A DNA stretch of 64,000 nucleotides from Lentisphaerae bacterium GWF2_50_93 (GCA_001804815.1 MHBI01000025.1:62001-126000); one strand, 5' to 3'; positions 36,056 through 44,929 are shown, counted from the first letter of the stretch. The notes: generated by a model from the sequence alone, not told the origin. A program made the numbers and translations.

Positions 36056-36124
36056 GTAGCACAGACATTCCTGTCTGTGACGAAAAATGAAACTTTAACA
36101 CACAGACAGGAATGTCTGTGCTAC
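36056..36124. repeat. Perfect 24-bp inverted repeat
   Basis: Positions 36056-36079 and 36101-36124 are exact reverse complements separated by 21 bases. Each arm holds its own small palindrome, ACAGACA-ttcc-TGTCTGT. A related single arm, GCAGACATTCCTGTCTGC, is at about 42720-42740. Confidence 0.9.
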
Positions 36125-36328
36125 TTTTAGACAAATTATTTTTTGCTTCATTCAGCATCCGTATGTTCATATGAAAAGCGTAGTTCCGTTACTGTTTCGG
36201 AGCATTTTCGGACACCTCGGAAAAACGCCTCGCGGTAAACATATCCAGACCCGGAGCATCCCGTTTTTGAGTTCAAAAAGGCATTCTTCCATATCCTTTC
36301 TTTTTTATATTTATTTTCAAACAGCCGG

Positions 36329-36373
36329 TTGACTGCCCGACCGCAGGATATATCTTATCCCGTGAGCGGTTAC
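36329..36373 (+). promoter_or_regulatory. Promoter and LacI-type operator ahead of the lacI-family gene
   Basis: TTGACT (36329-36334) and TATCTT (36351-36356) are spaced 16 bases apart. Just downstream, GTGAGCGGTTAC (36362-36373) followed by AATAAA resembles the operator at 37471-37482. The half-sites are imperfect, but the CG centre typical of LacI-family operators is present. Autorepression is the likely meaning. Confidence 0.55.
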
Positions 36374-36396
36374 AATAAAAACTGGGGAATGCTCCG

Positions 36397-37428
36397 ATGA
36401 ATGTCAGGATTTCCATAGACGACATTGCGAAGATCGCAGGTGTTTCGAGGGGCACCGTGTCACGCGCATTCAATGAGCGCAGCGACATCAATGCGAAGAC
36501 CCGCGAGAAGGTCCTCAGGATATCCAAGAAGCTGAACTACTTCCCAAATCCGAGCGCCCGAGGGCTCGCAAAAGGCAGGAGCGAATGCATAGGCATCGTG
36601 GTTCCGGACCTCAAGAACCCATTCCTCCCTGAAATGGTCTCATCGATAGGCAAGTCCGCCGAGAAGTACGGAATGTCATCCCTCCTCTCAATCACTGACA
36701 ACAATATCATGATGCAGGAGAAGATCCTGGTCAAGATGTCATCCGGACAGGTTGACGGGCTGCTGATCACGCCGTGTGAAAGCCCCGAGAGCATCGCCAT
36801 GCTCAACACGATGAATTCGAAGCTCCCCATAATCTCGCTGAAGCATTTTGAACGTCTGCAGTGCAGTTCGGTGATGTTCGACGACATGCTGGGCGCGAAA
36901 CTTATAATTGAGCACCTCGCGGAACTCGGGCACAAGAAGATCGCATTCCTTTCTCCGACATCTCCGGAGTGGTCGATTAAACAGAGGCTGGTCGCATGCA
37001 ATGACGCCCTCCAGTCGTTCAACATCGGCTACAGGAAGCATTACAAGCTGCAGAACAGCGGAAGCTCCCACAACCTCTGGGAGGAAATAAAGGAACTGGT
37101 ATTTTCAGGGGCTGAAAAGAATCCACCGACTGCGATATTCGCATATGACGACATAATAGCCCTGCATGCGCTGAAGGCCGCAGAATCATGCGGATTGAAA
37201 GTTCCGGATGATATTTCAATAGCGGGATTCGACAATATCTCATTCTCTGAAATGGCGGGCGTTCCTCTGACGACTGTCGCCGTCAACAGCGAACGGCTCG
37301 GGGAGACAGCGATAGATCTCCTCATGAGGATACTCAAGTCAGCCAACAGGCACGAGGAAATCCATCATATAATGCTCAAGCCCGAACTTATCGTCAGGAA
37401 GTCGACGTCCTCACCAGTTATAAAATAA
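36397..37428 (+). CDS. LacI-family transcriptional regulator
   Basis: This 343-residue repressor-type protein has an N-terminal helix-turn-helix with hinge at 3-60 (SIDDIAKIAGVSRGTVSRAFNERSDI; LNYFPNPSARGLA) and a periplasmic-binding-protein-like sensor at about 62-335 (IGIVVPDLKNPFLPEMV, IFAYDDIIALHAL, ISIAGFDNISFSEM). It would bind a sugar effector and release DNA. Two similar operator-like sites, one ahead of this gene and one ahead of the 1102-aa gene downstream, suggest that it controls both. GGGGAA precedes the ATG. Confidence 0.92.
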   Translation: MNVRISIDDIAKIAGVSRGTVSRAFNERSDINAKTREKVLRISKKLNYFPNPSARGLAKGRSECIGIVVPDLKNPFLPEMVSSIGKSAEKYGMSSLLSITDNNIMMQEKILVKMSSGQVDGLLITPCESPESIAMLNTMNSKLPIISLKHFERLQCSSVMFDDMLGAKLIIEHLAELGHKKIAFLSPTSPEWSIKQRLVACNDALQSFNIGYRKHYKLQNSGSSHNLWEEIKELVFSGAEKNPPTAIFAYDDIIALHALKAAESCGLKVPDDISIAGFDNISFSEMAGVPLTTVAVNSERLGETAIDLLMRILKSANRHEEIHHIMLKPELIVRKSTSSPVIK

Positions 37429-37464
37429 ACCATCAAACTGCAACGAGTTTGATGGTTTATTTTA
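37421..37464 (+). terminator. 19-bp perfect hairpin at the lacI-family stop codon
   Basis: Positions 37421-37439 pair perfectly with 37446-37464 around loop GCAACG; the stop codon TAA (37426-37428) lies inside the stem. The 3' arm ends in a T-rich run, so it can act as a terminator for the regulator gene ahead of the 37471 operator. Its AT-rich stem makes strength uncertain. Confidence 0.65.
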
Positions 37465-37470
37465 TGATCC

Positions 37471-37505
37471 GTGAACGTTTACAATAAATAAAGATACTAT
37501 ACAAT
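37471..37505 (+). promoter_or_regulatory. LacI-type operator and candidate promoter of the 1102-aa gene
   Basis: GTGAACGTTTAC (37471-37482) is a palindrome with one mismatch and a central CG. It overlaps a possible -35 TTTACA (37478-37483), with TACAAT at 37500-37505 as the -10. It shares CGTGARCGnTTACAATAAA with the site at 36361. AAGGAG follows at 37511. Confidence 0.6.
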
Positions 37506-37523
37506 TATTTAAGGAGATAAATC

Positions 37524-40500
37524 ATGAGAAAGTTCTCAAAGGCGGCAATGTCCATCCTGGTCCTTTTTGTCGCGGCAACGCTCTCGGCGCAGAACGTGAA
37601 AAGGGTCTACAACGACTTCGAACAGTATCCCTGCAGGCTCAACGAGTGGAACAAGGCTTCCGGCTCGATGAAGAACAGCAGCGACGTCCCGGAAGGCGCA
37701 TCCTCAAAGAGCTCCATGGAGATGACCGCCAATTTTTCAGGAAAAGGTTTCGAGAATTTCACTATCACCCCTCTCAACGGAAATGTCCCCGGAACTTTCA
37801 AGTCAATCTCGCTCTGGGTGAAGAATGTGGACGGCAAATACGGATGGTTCATGGCTTTCAAGGACAGCGGCACCTACGAAAAAGGCAAGGAACCGAAAAG
37901 GGAGTTCAACTTCAAATGCGAACCCGGCAAATGGACAAAGCTCAACTTCACGATTCCCGCCGACTGGCCGCAGCCGGTCGCAATTACCGGATTCATCACC
38001 CACAACTGGGGCAATGACAATGTCAAGGCCGACAATACTCTCAGGGTCTGTGGAATGGAAATTGTATCCGACACCACGACCGTGAAGGATCCGAACGCGC
38101 TCTTCACTCTTTCATGTTCGACCGGCGTCGAAGCCAACGTCTTCAATGAAGGCGACCCGATGAAGTTCAGCCTTGATTTCGACAGCTGGCGCGGCAAGGA
38201 GGTCAAAGGTTCGCTCTCATATGAGATCAACGACTCGACGGGCGGCAATATCGCGAAAGAGACAAAACCTCTTTCAATAAATGGTTCACTCCATTATGAG
38301 ATCGTCCCGCAGCCGAAGAAATACGGCGTGTACGAAATCAAGATCACCGTGAAGGCCGATGGGATGCCCGACTTCCAGAAGACCGCGCATTTCGCGTATC
38401 TTCCAAAAGTCCAGACCTATACTGAAGCGGAGAAAATGGTCTCCCCTTTCGCGCTTGTGATACACGGAGGAATGACGGATGTCACCTACAACGCATATGC
38501 GAAAATGGGATTCACATGGGTGCGGGACTACGCATACACTTTCAACTGGATGACGCGCGCCAAGGGAGACAACGGTAAATATGAAGGCTGGCCGTGGTAC
38601 AACAAGATGGACCAGAAGCTGAAGGAATCAGGACTCATGCTCCTCCCCACCCTCATGGGGACCATCAGTGAAGGCGTCAAGGCTGGAAACCTGAAGATGA
38701 CAAAGGAAGTCAAGGCCGAGATCATCAGCATCATGGGTGCGTTCCCCCAGTACAAGTGCTGGGAACTCGACAATGAATACGACTATGGACAAGGCAAGGA
38801 GGAGGCCGCCAGGAACTGGTCGGCATACCAGGCATACCACAAGACATTCGGCGACACGGTGAAGTTCATCGATGAGAACGTCTTCGCAGTCGAGAACGGC
38901 ACCGCAGGAATCTATCCTGAACGCACAAGGGACTTCATAAAGGCCGGGAACTTCAACAACATCGACGTGATCAACGCGCACTTCTACTGTGGAACCGACG
39001 CTCCGGAACTCAACAAGATGAACTACAACGTCGGCGGCAACCTTGTGGCCCCGCGTTCAATTTATGACACGCTCAGGGAATATGTTGCAGTCGCAAGCTG
39101 CGATGGGAAGAAACGCCAGACATGGATCACCGAATTCGGCTGGGACACCCTTGCCGGACATATTGTCAACGAATACGAACAGGCCGCATATCTCCAGCGC
39201 GGATATATGCTCGGGATACAGGCCGGAATCGACAAGATGTTCTGGTACTGGAACATGGACACAAAGGGCAAGCCCACGGTATTCTTCGACGGATGCGGAA
39301 TCCTTGATCCGAAGGTCGAGCCCAAGCCTGCTGTCGGTGCAATCGCCGCAATGGTCCATTTCATGAAGCTTCCAAAACCTGTCGGCACCTGCGACCTCGG
39401 CGAGAACGCCATGGGATATGTCTTCACTGACTCCGGAAAGATCGTTGCCGCAGTCTTCAAGACAGACGGTTCACTTCCCGACAAGGAAGTCGAGATAAAA
39501 GGCGGGAAGCTCTTCGACATGTTCGCGAACCCGCTTCCGTCAAACAAGGTGAAACTTGCCATAGGCCCGACATGGATCACGGGGCTTGACGAATCGAGCA
39601 CGATATACAAGCAGACCGCGTACGACCTGAAATCCAACTACTATAACAGGATGACCGCAGGCGACACATTCACGATCGAGCTGCGTGCAAAGGGCAACCG
39701 CAAGGAAGCCATATCCGCGAAGTTCGCACTCCAGCTGCCCAAAGGCTGGACAGCGGACAAGGCGACCGGCGATATCGCTGTAAAATCCGGGGAGACGACG
39801 ATTGTCCCGATAGTGATCACTGCCGATCCCAAGGAGCAGTCGCTCTACCAGAAAGTTCCTCTGAAGATCACCGAGAGCGGACTTGAGAAGACGCTGACGA
39901 CCGAGTTCAACATCGTAACGGCCGGAATGCTGAAGGCCACGCCTCTCGCGGGACTCCCCGGCGAATGCAAGACAACGGTCACGATTGGAAACAACTCAAG
40001 TCTTCCGAAATCCTTCATCATAAAGACTGAAGTTCCGAAGAGCTGGAAGATAAGTCCTACCGAGATGGAGATCAAGGACATGGCGGGATCAAAGGTCGAG
40101 ACCAGGGAGTTCACTGTCACCTGGAACACCGGCTGGACAAAGGATGAGAAGGCGAAGATATACCTCCAGCTTCCCGACGGCAGGGTCATAGCTGAGACCA
40201 ACATCATTCCTCCGGCAATGGCGCTTGCCGAGATAACTAAGCCGGTACAGTTCAACGGCGATCTGAAGAACTGGCCTGCCGAAGCCAGGCTGCCAGAGTG
40301 GATGCTCGGTGCGACCGCATCGAATCCCGGCACCGAAGTGTATGCTGGTTATTCCAAAGATGGCATTTACATGGCGATAAATGTAAAGGATTCCAAGGTC
40401 GCCGAAGAGGATCCGAGATCCTTCTGGGCCCAGGACTGCATCGAACTCTTCATAGATTCCGCGTATGACAGGAAAGAACGCAAGGAATACAAGGAAACCG

Positions 40501-40832
40501 ACCACCAGTTCTGGATATCGCCTCAGACGAAGAACAATGGCATCTACGCCGGACGCTGGAAACGCAACAACGAGATTCCTGCGATCATGTACGACATCAA
40601 GGAAGTGAAGGGCTACAGCAAGAAGACTGAAAACGGGTACATACTGGAGTTCCTCATCCCCGCGTCCCTGATCAAGGGCTTCAAGGCCGAGAAGGGCACG
40701 AAGATCGGATTGAACTTCAATATAAGCGTCACCCATGCGAAGAGGGACAAGTTCGAAGTCTTCTGGGCCACGGAGAAGGCCGACAAGACTACTGAAAGAC
40801 CTTACATTTGGGGTACAGTCGAATTGAAATGA
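37524..40832 (+). CDS. Secreted multidomain GH-A-like glycosidase candidate with CBM9-like C-terminus
   Basis: The 1102-residue protein has a signal peptide at 1-22 (ILVLFVAATLSAQ). A jelly-roll-like domain covers about 25-190. A TIM-barrel region at about 305-640 has WELDNEYDY with E418 after N417 as possible acid/base, and WITEFGWD with E537 as possible nucleophile, the arrangement of clan GH-A (GH39/GH5-like). NEW3-like beta domains (AKFALQLPKGWTADKATGDI) follow, and a CBM9-like domain from about 905 (VQFNGDLKNWPAEARLP) runs to the end. I cannot name the family or the sugar. Transcription is probably controlled by the adjacent LacI-type regulator. AAGGAG precedes the ATG. A cloverleaf element starts two bases after the stop. 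Confidence 0.8.
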   Translation: MRKFSKAAMSILVLFVAATLSAQNVKRVYNDFEQYPCRLNEWNKASGSMKNSSDVPEGASSKSSMEMTANFSGKGFENFTITPLNGNVPGTFKSISLWVKNVDGKYGWFMAFKDSGTYEKGKEPKREFNFKCEPGKWTKLNFTIPADWPQPVAITGFITHNWGNDNVKADNTLRVCGMEIVSDTTTVKDPNALFTLSCSTGVEANVFNEGDPMKFSLDFDSWRGKEVKGSLSYEINDSTGGNIAKETKPLSINGSLHYEIVPQPKKYGVYEIKITVKADGMPDFQKTAHFAYLPKVQTYTEAEKMVSPFALVIHGGMTDVTYNAYAKMGFTWVRDYAYTFNWMTRAKGDNGKYEGWPWYNKMDQKLKESGLMLLPTLMGTISEGVKAGNLKMTKEVKAEIISIMGAFPQYKCWELDNEYDYGQGKEEAARNWSAYQAYHKTFGDTVKFIDENVFAVENGTAGIYPERTRDFIKAGNFNNIDVINAHFYCGTDAPELNKMNYNVGGNLVAPRSIYDTLREYVAVASCDGKKRQTWITEFGWDTLAGHIVNEYEQAAYLQRGYMLGIQAGIDKMFWYWNMDTKGKPTVFFDGCGILDPKVEPKPAVGAIAAMVHFMKLPKPVGTCDLGENAMGYVFTDSGKIVAAVFKTDGSLPDKEVEIKGGKLFDMFANPLPSNKVKLAIGPTWITGLDESSTIYKQTAYDLKSNYYNRMTAGDTFTIELRAKGNRKEAISAKFALQLPKGWTADKATGDIAVKSGETTIVPIVITADPKEQSLYQKVPLKITESGLEKTLTTEFNIVTAGMLKATPLAGLPGECKTTVTIGNNSSLPKSFIIKTEVPKSWKISPTEMEIKDMAGSKVETREFTVTWNTGWTKDEKAKIYLQLPDGRVIAETNIIPPAMALAEITKPVQFNGDLKNWPAEARLPEWMLGATASNPGTEVYAGYSKDGIYMAINVKDSKVAEEDPRSFWAQDCIELFIDSAYDRKERKEYKETDHQFWISPQTKNNGIYAGRWKRNNEIPAIMYDIKEVKGYSKKTENGYILEFLIPASLIKGFKAEKGTKIGLNFNISVTHAKRDKFEVFWATEKADKTTERPYIWGTVELK

Positions 40833-40833
40833 C

Positions 40834-40956
40834 GGAGCTAATTGCATAGTTCCTGACGCGGCAAGCGCGTCCCTCCATCTTATCCCGAGGCGCTTCGCGC
40901 TCGGGATGGAGGGTCATGCTTGCCATGACCTCTTCTTGAGTTTTGAAATCAGCTCC
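40834..40956 (+). repeat. Cloverleaf element, copy 2
   Basis: The stem ends are GGAGCT/AGCTCC. Arm 1 is GACGCG-gcaag-CGCGTC (40855-40871). Arm 2 is CCTCCAT/ATGGAGG (40872-40912) with a variable tip ATCCCGAGgCGC/GCGCTCGGGAT. Arm 3 is GTCATG-cttgc-CATGAC (40913-40929). It begins directly after the stop of the 1102-aa gene. Confidence 0.9.
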
Positions 40957-40989
40957 ACGATTTGAAAAACTGGCATTAGGCTATTTCTT

Positions 40990-41039
40990 ATTGGTTGTCA
41001 GGCATTGTCTGGATCAGTGCCTGGCAGCCAATATTTTTT
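40990..41039 (+). terminator. Intrinsic terminator ahead of the SseB-like gene
   Basis: ATTGGTTGTCAGGCA (40990-41004) pairs with TGCCTGGCAGCCAAT (41018-41032) with two G-T pairs, followed by six T residues at 41034-41039. It stands only 13 bases before the next start codon, so it could also act as a translational or attenuation control for that gene. Confidence 0.75.
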
Positions 41040-41052
41040 ACTGGAGATGCCC

Positions 41053-41556
41053 ATGGTTTTCAACTCGATCTTCATATTCATCTTTATCGCCGTCACCGCG
41101 GTAATCGTCTCCTTTACAATGTTCTTGATGAAGCCCCGCAAAAAAGCTCCAGTGAAAAGACAGGAGCATTCCGGGCCTGCAAACGAATTCGAGACAAAAC
41201 TGCTTATCGCCGGCAGCACGCCAATAACCCTGGAGGAACTCTCAAGTCTCCTTCTGAAGACAAAACTGCTTGTCCTGGGGACAATAAGCGAAAACAAGAA
41301 GATAGCGTTGAAGCACTGGGAGCTGGACGGAAAACCTGTCATTCCAGCCTTCACGTCTGTCGAAAGACTGCGCGAGTCTATAAGCCACCAGGAACATTAC
41401 ATTGAAATGGATGCATGCACCTTCCTGAAATCCATACCCGGGAATTCCGATGTCATCCTGAATCCCAACTCCCAGTATGCCCTGTCGCTGAAGCATGGTG
41501 ACATTGGGAAGATCACCGGGGGATCCGACATGGTGCGCCACCAGACGGCTCCTTAA
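41053..41556 (+). CDS. Membrane-anchored SseB-domain-like protein
   Basis: The 167-residue protein has one N-terminal transmembrane helix (VFNSIFIFIFIAVTAVIVSF) followed by a basic stretch KPRKKAPVKR, so the C-terminal domain should face the cytoplasm. That domain (GKPVIPAFTSVERLRES, YIEMDACTFLKSIPGNSDVILNPNS) resembles the SseB N-terminal fold, whose general role is unclear. I chose ATG 41053, six bases after GGAG; ATG 41047 and a longer frame from 41005 are possible, but the longer frame would run into the terminator stem. No functional link to the neighbouring glycosidase is evident. Confidence 0.7.
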   Translation: MVFNSIFIFIFIAVTAVIVSFTMFLMKPRKKAPVKRQEHSGPANEFETKLLIAGSTPITLEELSSLLLKTKLLVLGTISENKKIALKHWELDGKPVIPAFTSVERLRESISHQEHYIEMDACTFLKSIPGNSDVILNPNSQYALSLKHGDIGKITGGSDMVRHQTAP

Positions 41557-41624
41557 TCCAAAGGCAAGTTGTTTTTTTGTGAAATGAAGTTTAATGTATG
41601 ACATACATAACCCCAGGAGATAAA

Positions 41625-42698
41625 ATGAAAAAGCTGATATTGCTTCTTTCCTCGATGCTCATACTCTCGTCCGCTTATCCGCAGACGCCTGGACTTGTCA
41701 AAGACGGCCCCGGCCTGCGGAGCACTCTCAGCACGGAGACGTCCGGGCTCTTCAATTCAGGCGACTATAAGAAGCTCGAGGAGCTGGCCTCCCAGCTCAG
41801 GGGCAATCAGGAGAGATGGCCTGACGGGTTCTGGAAGCTCGAAAGCTTCTACAAAGGGCTGCGGTCGTCATACACCGTAAAGAACAAGAAGAGCGACGAT
41901 GACTGGCTTGATATTAAAATGAAGCTGGATGACTGGATCTCGGCGTATCCGAATTCAATCACCCCGAGAGTCGTACTGGGTTATTTCATGGTTGATTTCG
42001 CCTGGCACGCCCGTGGCGGCGGCTGGGCCAATACGGTGACAGAAGAAGGCTGGAATAAATTCAGGGACCGCCTTGCCGAAGGAAAGACGGCCCTCAACGA
42101 GGCCAGGACGGATATAAAGACAGACTGTCCGGGATGGCATGATGCAATGCTGGTCATCGCGCTCGGACAGGGATGGGACAGGAAGGAATATGACAAGTTC
42201 TTCGACAACGCAGTCTCCATCTATCCCACGTACTACTCTCTTTATTTCAAGAAGGCGTACCACCTCCAGCGCAAATGGTATGGCAGGACGGACAATGAAT
42301 GGGTCGCAATTGCCGAGAACGCCGTAGAAAAGACTAGTAAGGACGAAGGCGACACCATGTACGCCAGGATATGCTGGAATGAAATAACCATGAAAGGCTA
42401 TGATTCAGTTTTCGAGGATGACAGCTTCAGCTGGGAAAAGATGAGGAAAGGATTCCTTGACATCGAAAAGAAATATCCGCGTTCATCCTGGAACCTGAAC
42501 AACTTCTGCCTTTTCGCATGCGTAGCAAAAGACAGGGATACAGCCAGGGAGCTTTTCAAGAGGATAGGAGACGATCCGAATATCAAAACCTGGACCAGCA
42601 AGGATACTTTCAACAATTGGAAAAAATGGGCGGAAAAACCAACTCCCCCGGCAGCACCGGCGCCTGCAACACCTGCCCAGGATGATGCAGTCAAATAA
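41625..42698 (+). CDS. Secreted DUF4034-like protein
   Basis: This 357-residue protein has a signal peptide at about 1-20 (MKKLILLLSSMLILSSAYPQ). The body has helical repeat character with conserved-looking segments (GDYKKLEELASQLRGNQERWPDGFWKLESFYKGL, split over helices; YPNSITPRVVLGYFMVDFAWHARGGGWANTV; RKWYGRTDNEWVAIAENA) that match my memory of DUF4034 proteins. The function is unknown. AGGAG lies just before the ATG at 41625, so I reject the longer frame from 41598. The tail is proline/alanine rich. Confidence 0.7.
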   Translation: MKKLILLLSSMLILSSAYPQTPGLVKDGPGLRSTLSTETSGLFNSGDYKKLEELASQLRGNQERWPDGFWKLESFYKGLRSSYTVKNKKSDDDWLDIKMKLDDWISAYPNSITPRVVLGYFMVDFAWHARGGGWANTVTEEGWNKFRDRLAEGKTALNEARTDIKTDCPGWHDAMLVIALGQGWDRKEYDKFFDNAVSIYPTYYSLYFKKAYHLQRKWYGRTDNEWVAIAENAVEKTSKDEGDTMYARICWNEITMKGYDSVFEDDSFSWEKMRKGFLDIEKKYPRSSWNLNNFCLFACVAKDRDTARELFKRIGDDPNIKTWTSKDTFNNWKKWAEKPTPPAAPAPATPAQDDAVK

Positions 42699-42812
42699 AA
42701 AGCCATGCCCTATGAAGTAAAGCAGACATTCCTGTCTGCTTATCCCAAAAAATGAACTACCCCGACGCAAGCATCGAGGTATAAAAAATAAAATTCGAAT
42801 CTAAGAAAAGAA

Positions 42813-42924
42813 GATGTGATTTCGAAACTACGGACGCGGCAAGCGCGTCCCTCCATTTATTATCCGCCTAGGCGAATGGAGGGTCATGCTTGCCATGACC
42901 AATTCCTGTGTTTGAAATTCCATC
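42813..42924 (+). repeat. Cloverleaf element, copy 3
   Basis: The stem ends are GATG/CATC with ATTTCgAAA/TTTGAAAT inside. Arm 1 is GACGCG-gcaag-CGCGTC. Arm 2 is CCTCCAT/ATGGAGG with tip CGCCtaGGCG. Arm 3 is GTCATG-cttgc-CATGAC. The core arms are identical to copies 1 and 2, while stem ends and tip differ and still pair. Confidence 0.9.
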
Positions 42925-43058
42925 AAGAAAATCAAAGCCGACCCAAGGGTCGGGGAATTGACCCAACAAAGATTAAACAGACAAGAATGACTGTTCTACC
43001 TAAGAACACGTCTTGCGACGTTAACTACAAACGGATACAAAGCAATTCCACTGCCGTC

Positions 43059-43242
43059 CCATGGATGATTGGATGACTGGATTGATGGATGGCTGGGTAT
43101 CAAAGGGATAAGACCAAAAACAGCCTGGATAAATTATCCGAAATGCCTTTCTAGAAAATCCCATGTATCTCCATGACTTCTGTGTTATCTTGAACTCAAA
43201 CCCAATCATCCATTCATCCAACAATCCATTCATCTGTCATCC
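43059..43242. repeat. Inverted pair of GGATGAATGG arrays
   Basis: GGATGATTGGATGACTGGAT and following units at 43062-43095 face CCAATCATCCATTCATCC units at about 43201-43235. The spacer between the arms is about 105 bases and has no visible gene. Confidence 0.75.
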
Positions 43243-43365
43243 TGAGGGATGACTCTGAAGCAATTCAAGATTCGTCCGTAGTCAAGCCCGCGAGGGCTGT
43301 TCCTGATATTCTGCCGGCAGGATGCCAGCGCTCCAATATATTTTCCGCTGTTTGGCGAAAATATT

Positions 43366-44763
43366 CTAGTACCTGTAATGCTCGGGCTTGTACGGGCCTT
43401 CGACCGGGACGCCGATATAGTCGGCCTGGTCCTTTGAAAGCTTCGTGAGCTTGACGCCGATCTTCTCGAGATGCAGGCGGGCCACTTCCTCGTCAAGCTT
43501 CTTCGGCAGGCGGTATACGCCGGGCTTCAGGGACTTGTTGGTGGCAAGCTCGATCTGGGCGAGAGTCTGGTTGGTGAAGGAGTTGCTCATCACGAAGCTC
43601 GGATGGCCGGTGGCGCAGCCGAGGTTCACGAGGCGTCCTTCAGCGAGGATGTAGATGCAATGGCCGTCGGGGAAGACGTACTTGTCGACCTGGGGCTTGA
43701 TGTTGATCCTCTTGACGCCGGGACATTTCTCAAGCTTGTCCATCTGGATCTCGTTGTCGAAATGGCCGATGTTGCAGACGATCGCCTGGTCCTTCATCTT
43801 CTTCATGTGCTCGAGGGTGATGATGTCCTTGTTGCCGGTCGTAGTGACGTAGATATCGGCTGTTCCAAGAGTGTCTTCGACGGGGGCGACCTGGTATCCG
43901 GCCATCGCGGCCTGGAGCGCGCAGATGGGATCGATCTCAGTGACGATGACCCTTGCGCCGAAATTGCTCATCGACTGGGCTGAACCTTTTCCGACGTCGC
44001 CGAATCCGCAGACGCAGCAGACTTTTCCGGCGATCATCACGTCGGTGGCGCGCTTGATGCCGTCGGCAAGCGATTCGCGGCAGCCGTAAAGGTTGTCGAA
44101 TTTGGATTTTGTAACTGAGTCATTGACGTTGATAGACGGGATGAGAAGTTTCTTCTGCTCGTGCATCTGGTAGAGGCGGTGGACGCCGGTGGTGGTCTCT
44201 TCCGATACGCCTTCCCATTCCTTGACGACCTTCTGCCATCTTTTCGGCTCTTCCTTGAGGATCTTCCTGAGGATGATGTTCAGCTGCCTTTCATCTTCGC
44301 CGTGTGTCTTTGCATCGAGGACCTTAGGATTTTTCTCGGCTTCAAAGCCGCGGTGGATCATGAGGGTTGAATCTCCGCCGTCGTCGACGATGAGGTTGGG
44401 GCCTTTTCCTCCGGGGAACGAAAGGGCCTTCTCGGTGCACCACCAGTATTCCTCAAGGGTTTCACCCTTCCAGGCATACACGGGAATTCCGGCCTTGGCG
44501 ATGGCGGCGGCGGCATCATCCTGCGTGGAGAATATGTTGCACGAGCACCAGCGGACATCCGCGCCGAGGGCGACAAGCGTCTCAATGAGGACGGCCGTCT
44601 CGATGGTCATGTGGAGGCTGCCCATGATGCGCTTGCCCTTCAGGGGCTTCTTCCTGCTGTATTTTTCGCGGGTGGACATGAGACCCGGCATTTCGTGTTC
44701 TGCGATCTGGATGCGCTTCCTGCCGAGTTCCGCGAGTGAGATGTCTGCTACCTTGTAATCCAT
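43366..44763 (-). CDS. ahcY: Adenosylhomocysteinase (S-adenosylhomocysteine hydrolase)
   Basis: This 465-residue cytoplasmic enzyme reversibly splits S-adenosylhomocysteine into adenosine and homocysteine and so keeps methylation reactions running. Recognisable segments are [51 protein letters not shown], the NAD-binding loop [17 protein letters not shown] and the C-terminal [10 protein letters not shown]. Length and ending match the bacterial family. The start is ATG 44763, with AGAGG six bases ahead; a TTG two codons upstream also opens the frame. The gene stands alone between repeat-filled spacers. I looked for a SAH-type riboswitch upstream and did not recognise one. Confidence 0.97.
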   Translation of the reverse strand: MDYKVADISLAELGRKRIQIAEHEMPGLMSTREKYSRKKPLKGKRIMGSLHMTIETAVLIETLVALGADVRWCSCNIFSTQDDAAAAIAKAGIPVYAWKGETLEEYWWCTEKALSFPGGKGPNLIVDDGGDSTLMIHRGFEAEKNPKVLDAKTHGEDERQLNIILRKILKEEPKRWQKVVKEWEGVSEETTTGVHRLYQMHEQKKLLIPSINVNDSVTKSKFDNLYGCRESLADGIKRATDVMIAGKVCCVCGFGDVGKGSAQSMSNFGARVIVTEIDPICALQAAMAGYQVAPVEDTLGTADIYVTTTGNKDIITLEHMKKMKDQAIVCNIGHFDNEIQMDKLEKCPGVKRINIKPQVDKYVFPDGHCIYILAEGRLVNLGCATGHPSFVMSNSFTNQTLAQIELATNKSLKPGVYRLPKKLDEEVARLHLEKIGVKLTKLSKDQADYIGVPVEGPYKPEHYRY

Positions 44764-44799
44764 TTTCAACCTCTTCTATGTTAAGTTATAATTACCTTC

Positions 44800-44928
44800 G
44801 CCTGGATGATTGGATGAATGGATTTATTCGCCTGTGGCGAATTGATGGATGAATGGACAAAAAGAAATAAATCCTCTTCTCCAAATAGCCAAATCATCCA
44901 ATCAACAAGTCTCCATATCACCCAATGA
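44800..44928. repeat. Inverted pair of GGATGAATGG arrays
   Basis: GGATGATTGGATGAATGG and GATGGATGAATGGAC (about 44803-44855, with a small CGCCtgtGGCG hairpin between them) face CCAAATCATCCAATC and CATATCACCCAATG (about 44888-44925). This is the third such inverted pair in the window. Confidence 0.7.
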
Positions 44929-44929
44929 A

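Larger units (their letters stand above)
35838..36396. other. 559-base gene-free spacer with structured repeats
   Basis: No gene is seen between the AraC-type and LacI-type regulators. It holds the cloverleaf element copy 1 (35885-36000), a 24-bp perfect inverted repeat (36056-36124) and, at its end, a promoter-like region with a LacI-type operator (36329-36373). Confidence 0.7.
42699..43365. other. Gene-free spacer between convergent genes
   Basis: This spacer of about 670 bases has no supported gene. It contains a CAGACATTCCTGTCTG palindrome (about 42720-42740), cloverleaf copy 3 (42813-42924), an inverted pair of GGATG arrays (43059-43242) and the 25-base repeat at 43311-43335. An imperfect AATATTTT/AAAATATT stem near 43335-43365 may end the ahcY transcript. 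Confidence 0.65.

Noticed and set aside
42816..43076. An 86-codon plus-strand frame
   Set aside because: Its first half is the cloverleaf element and the rest is repeat-rich spacer; composition is not protein-like.
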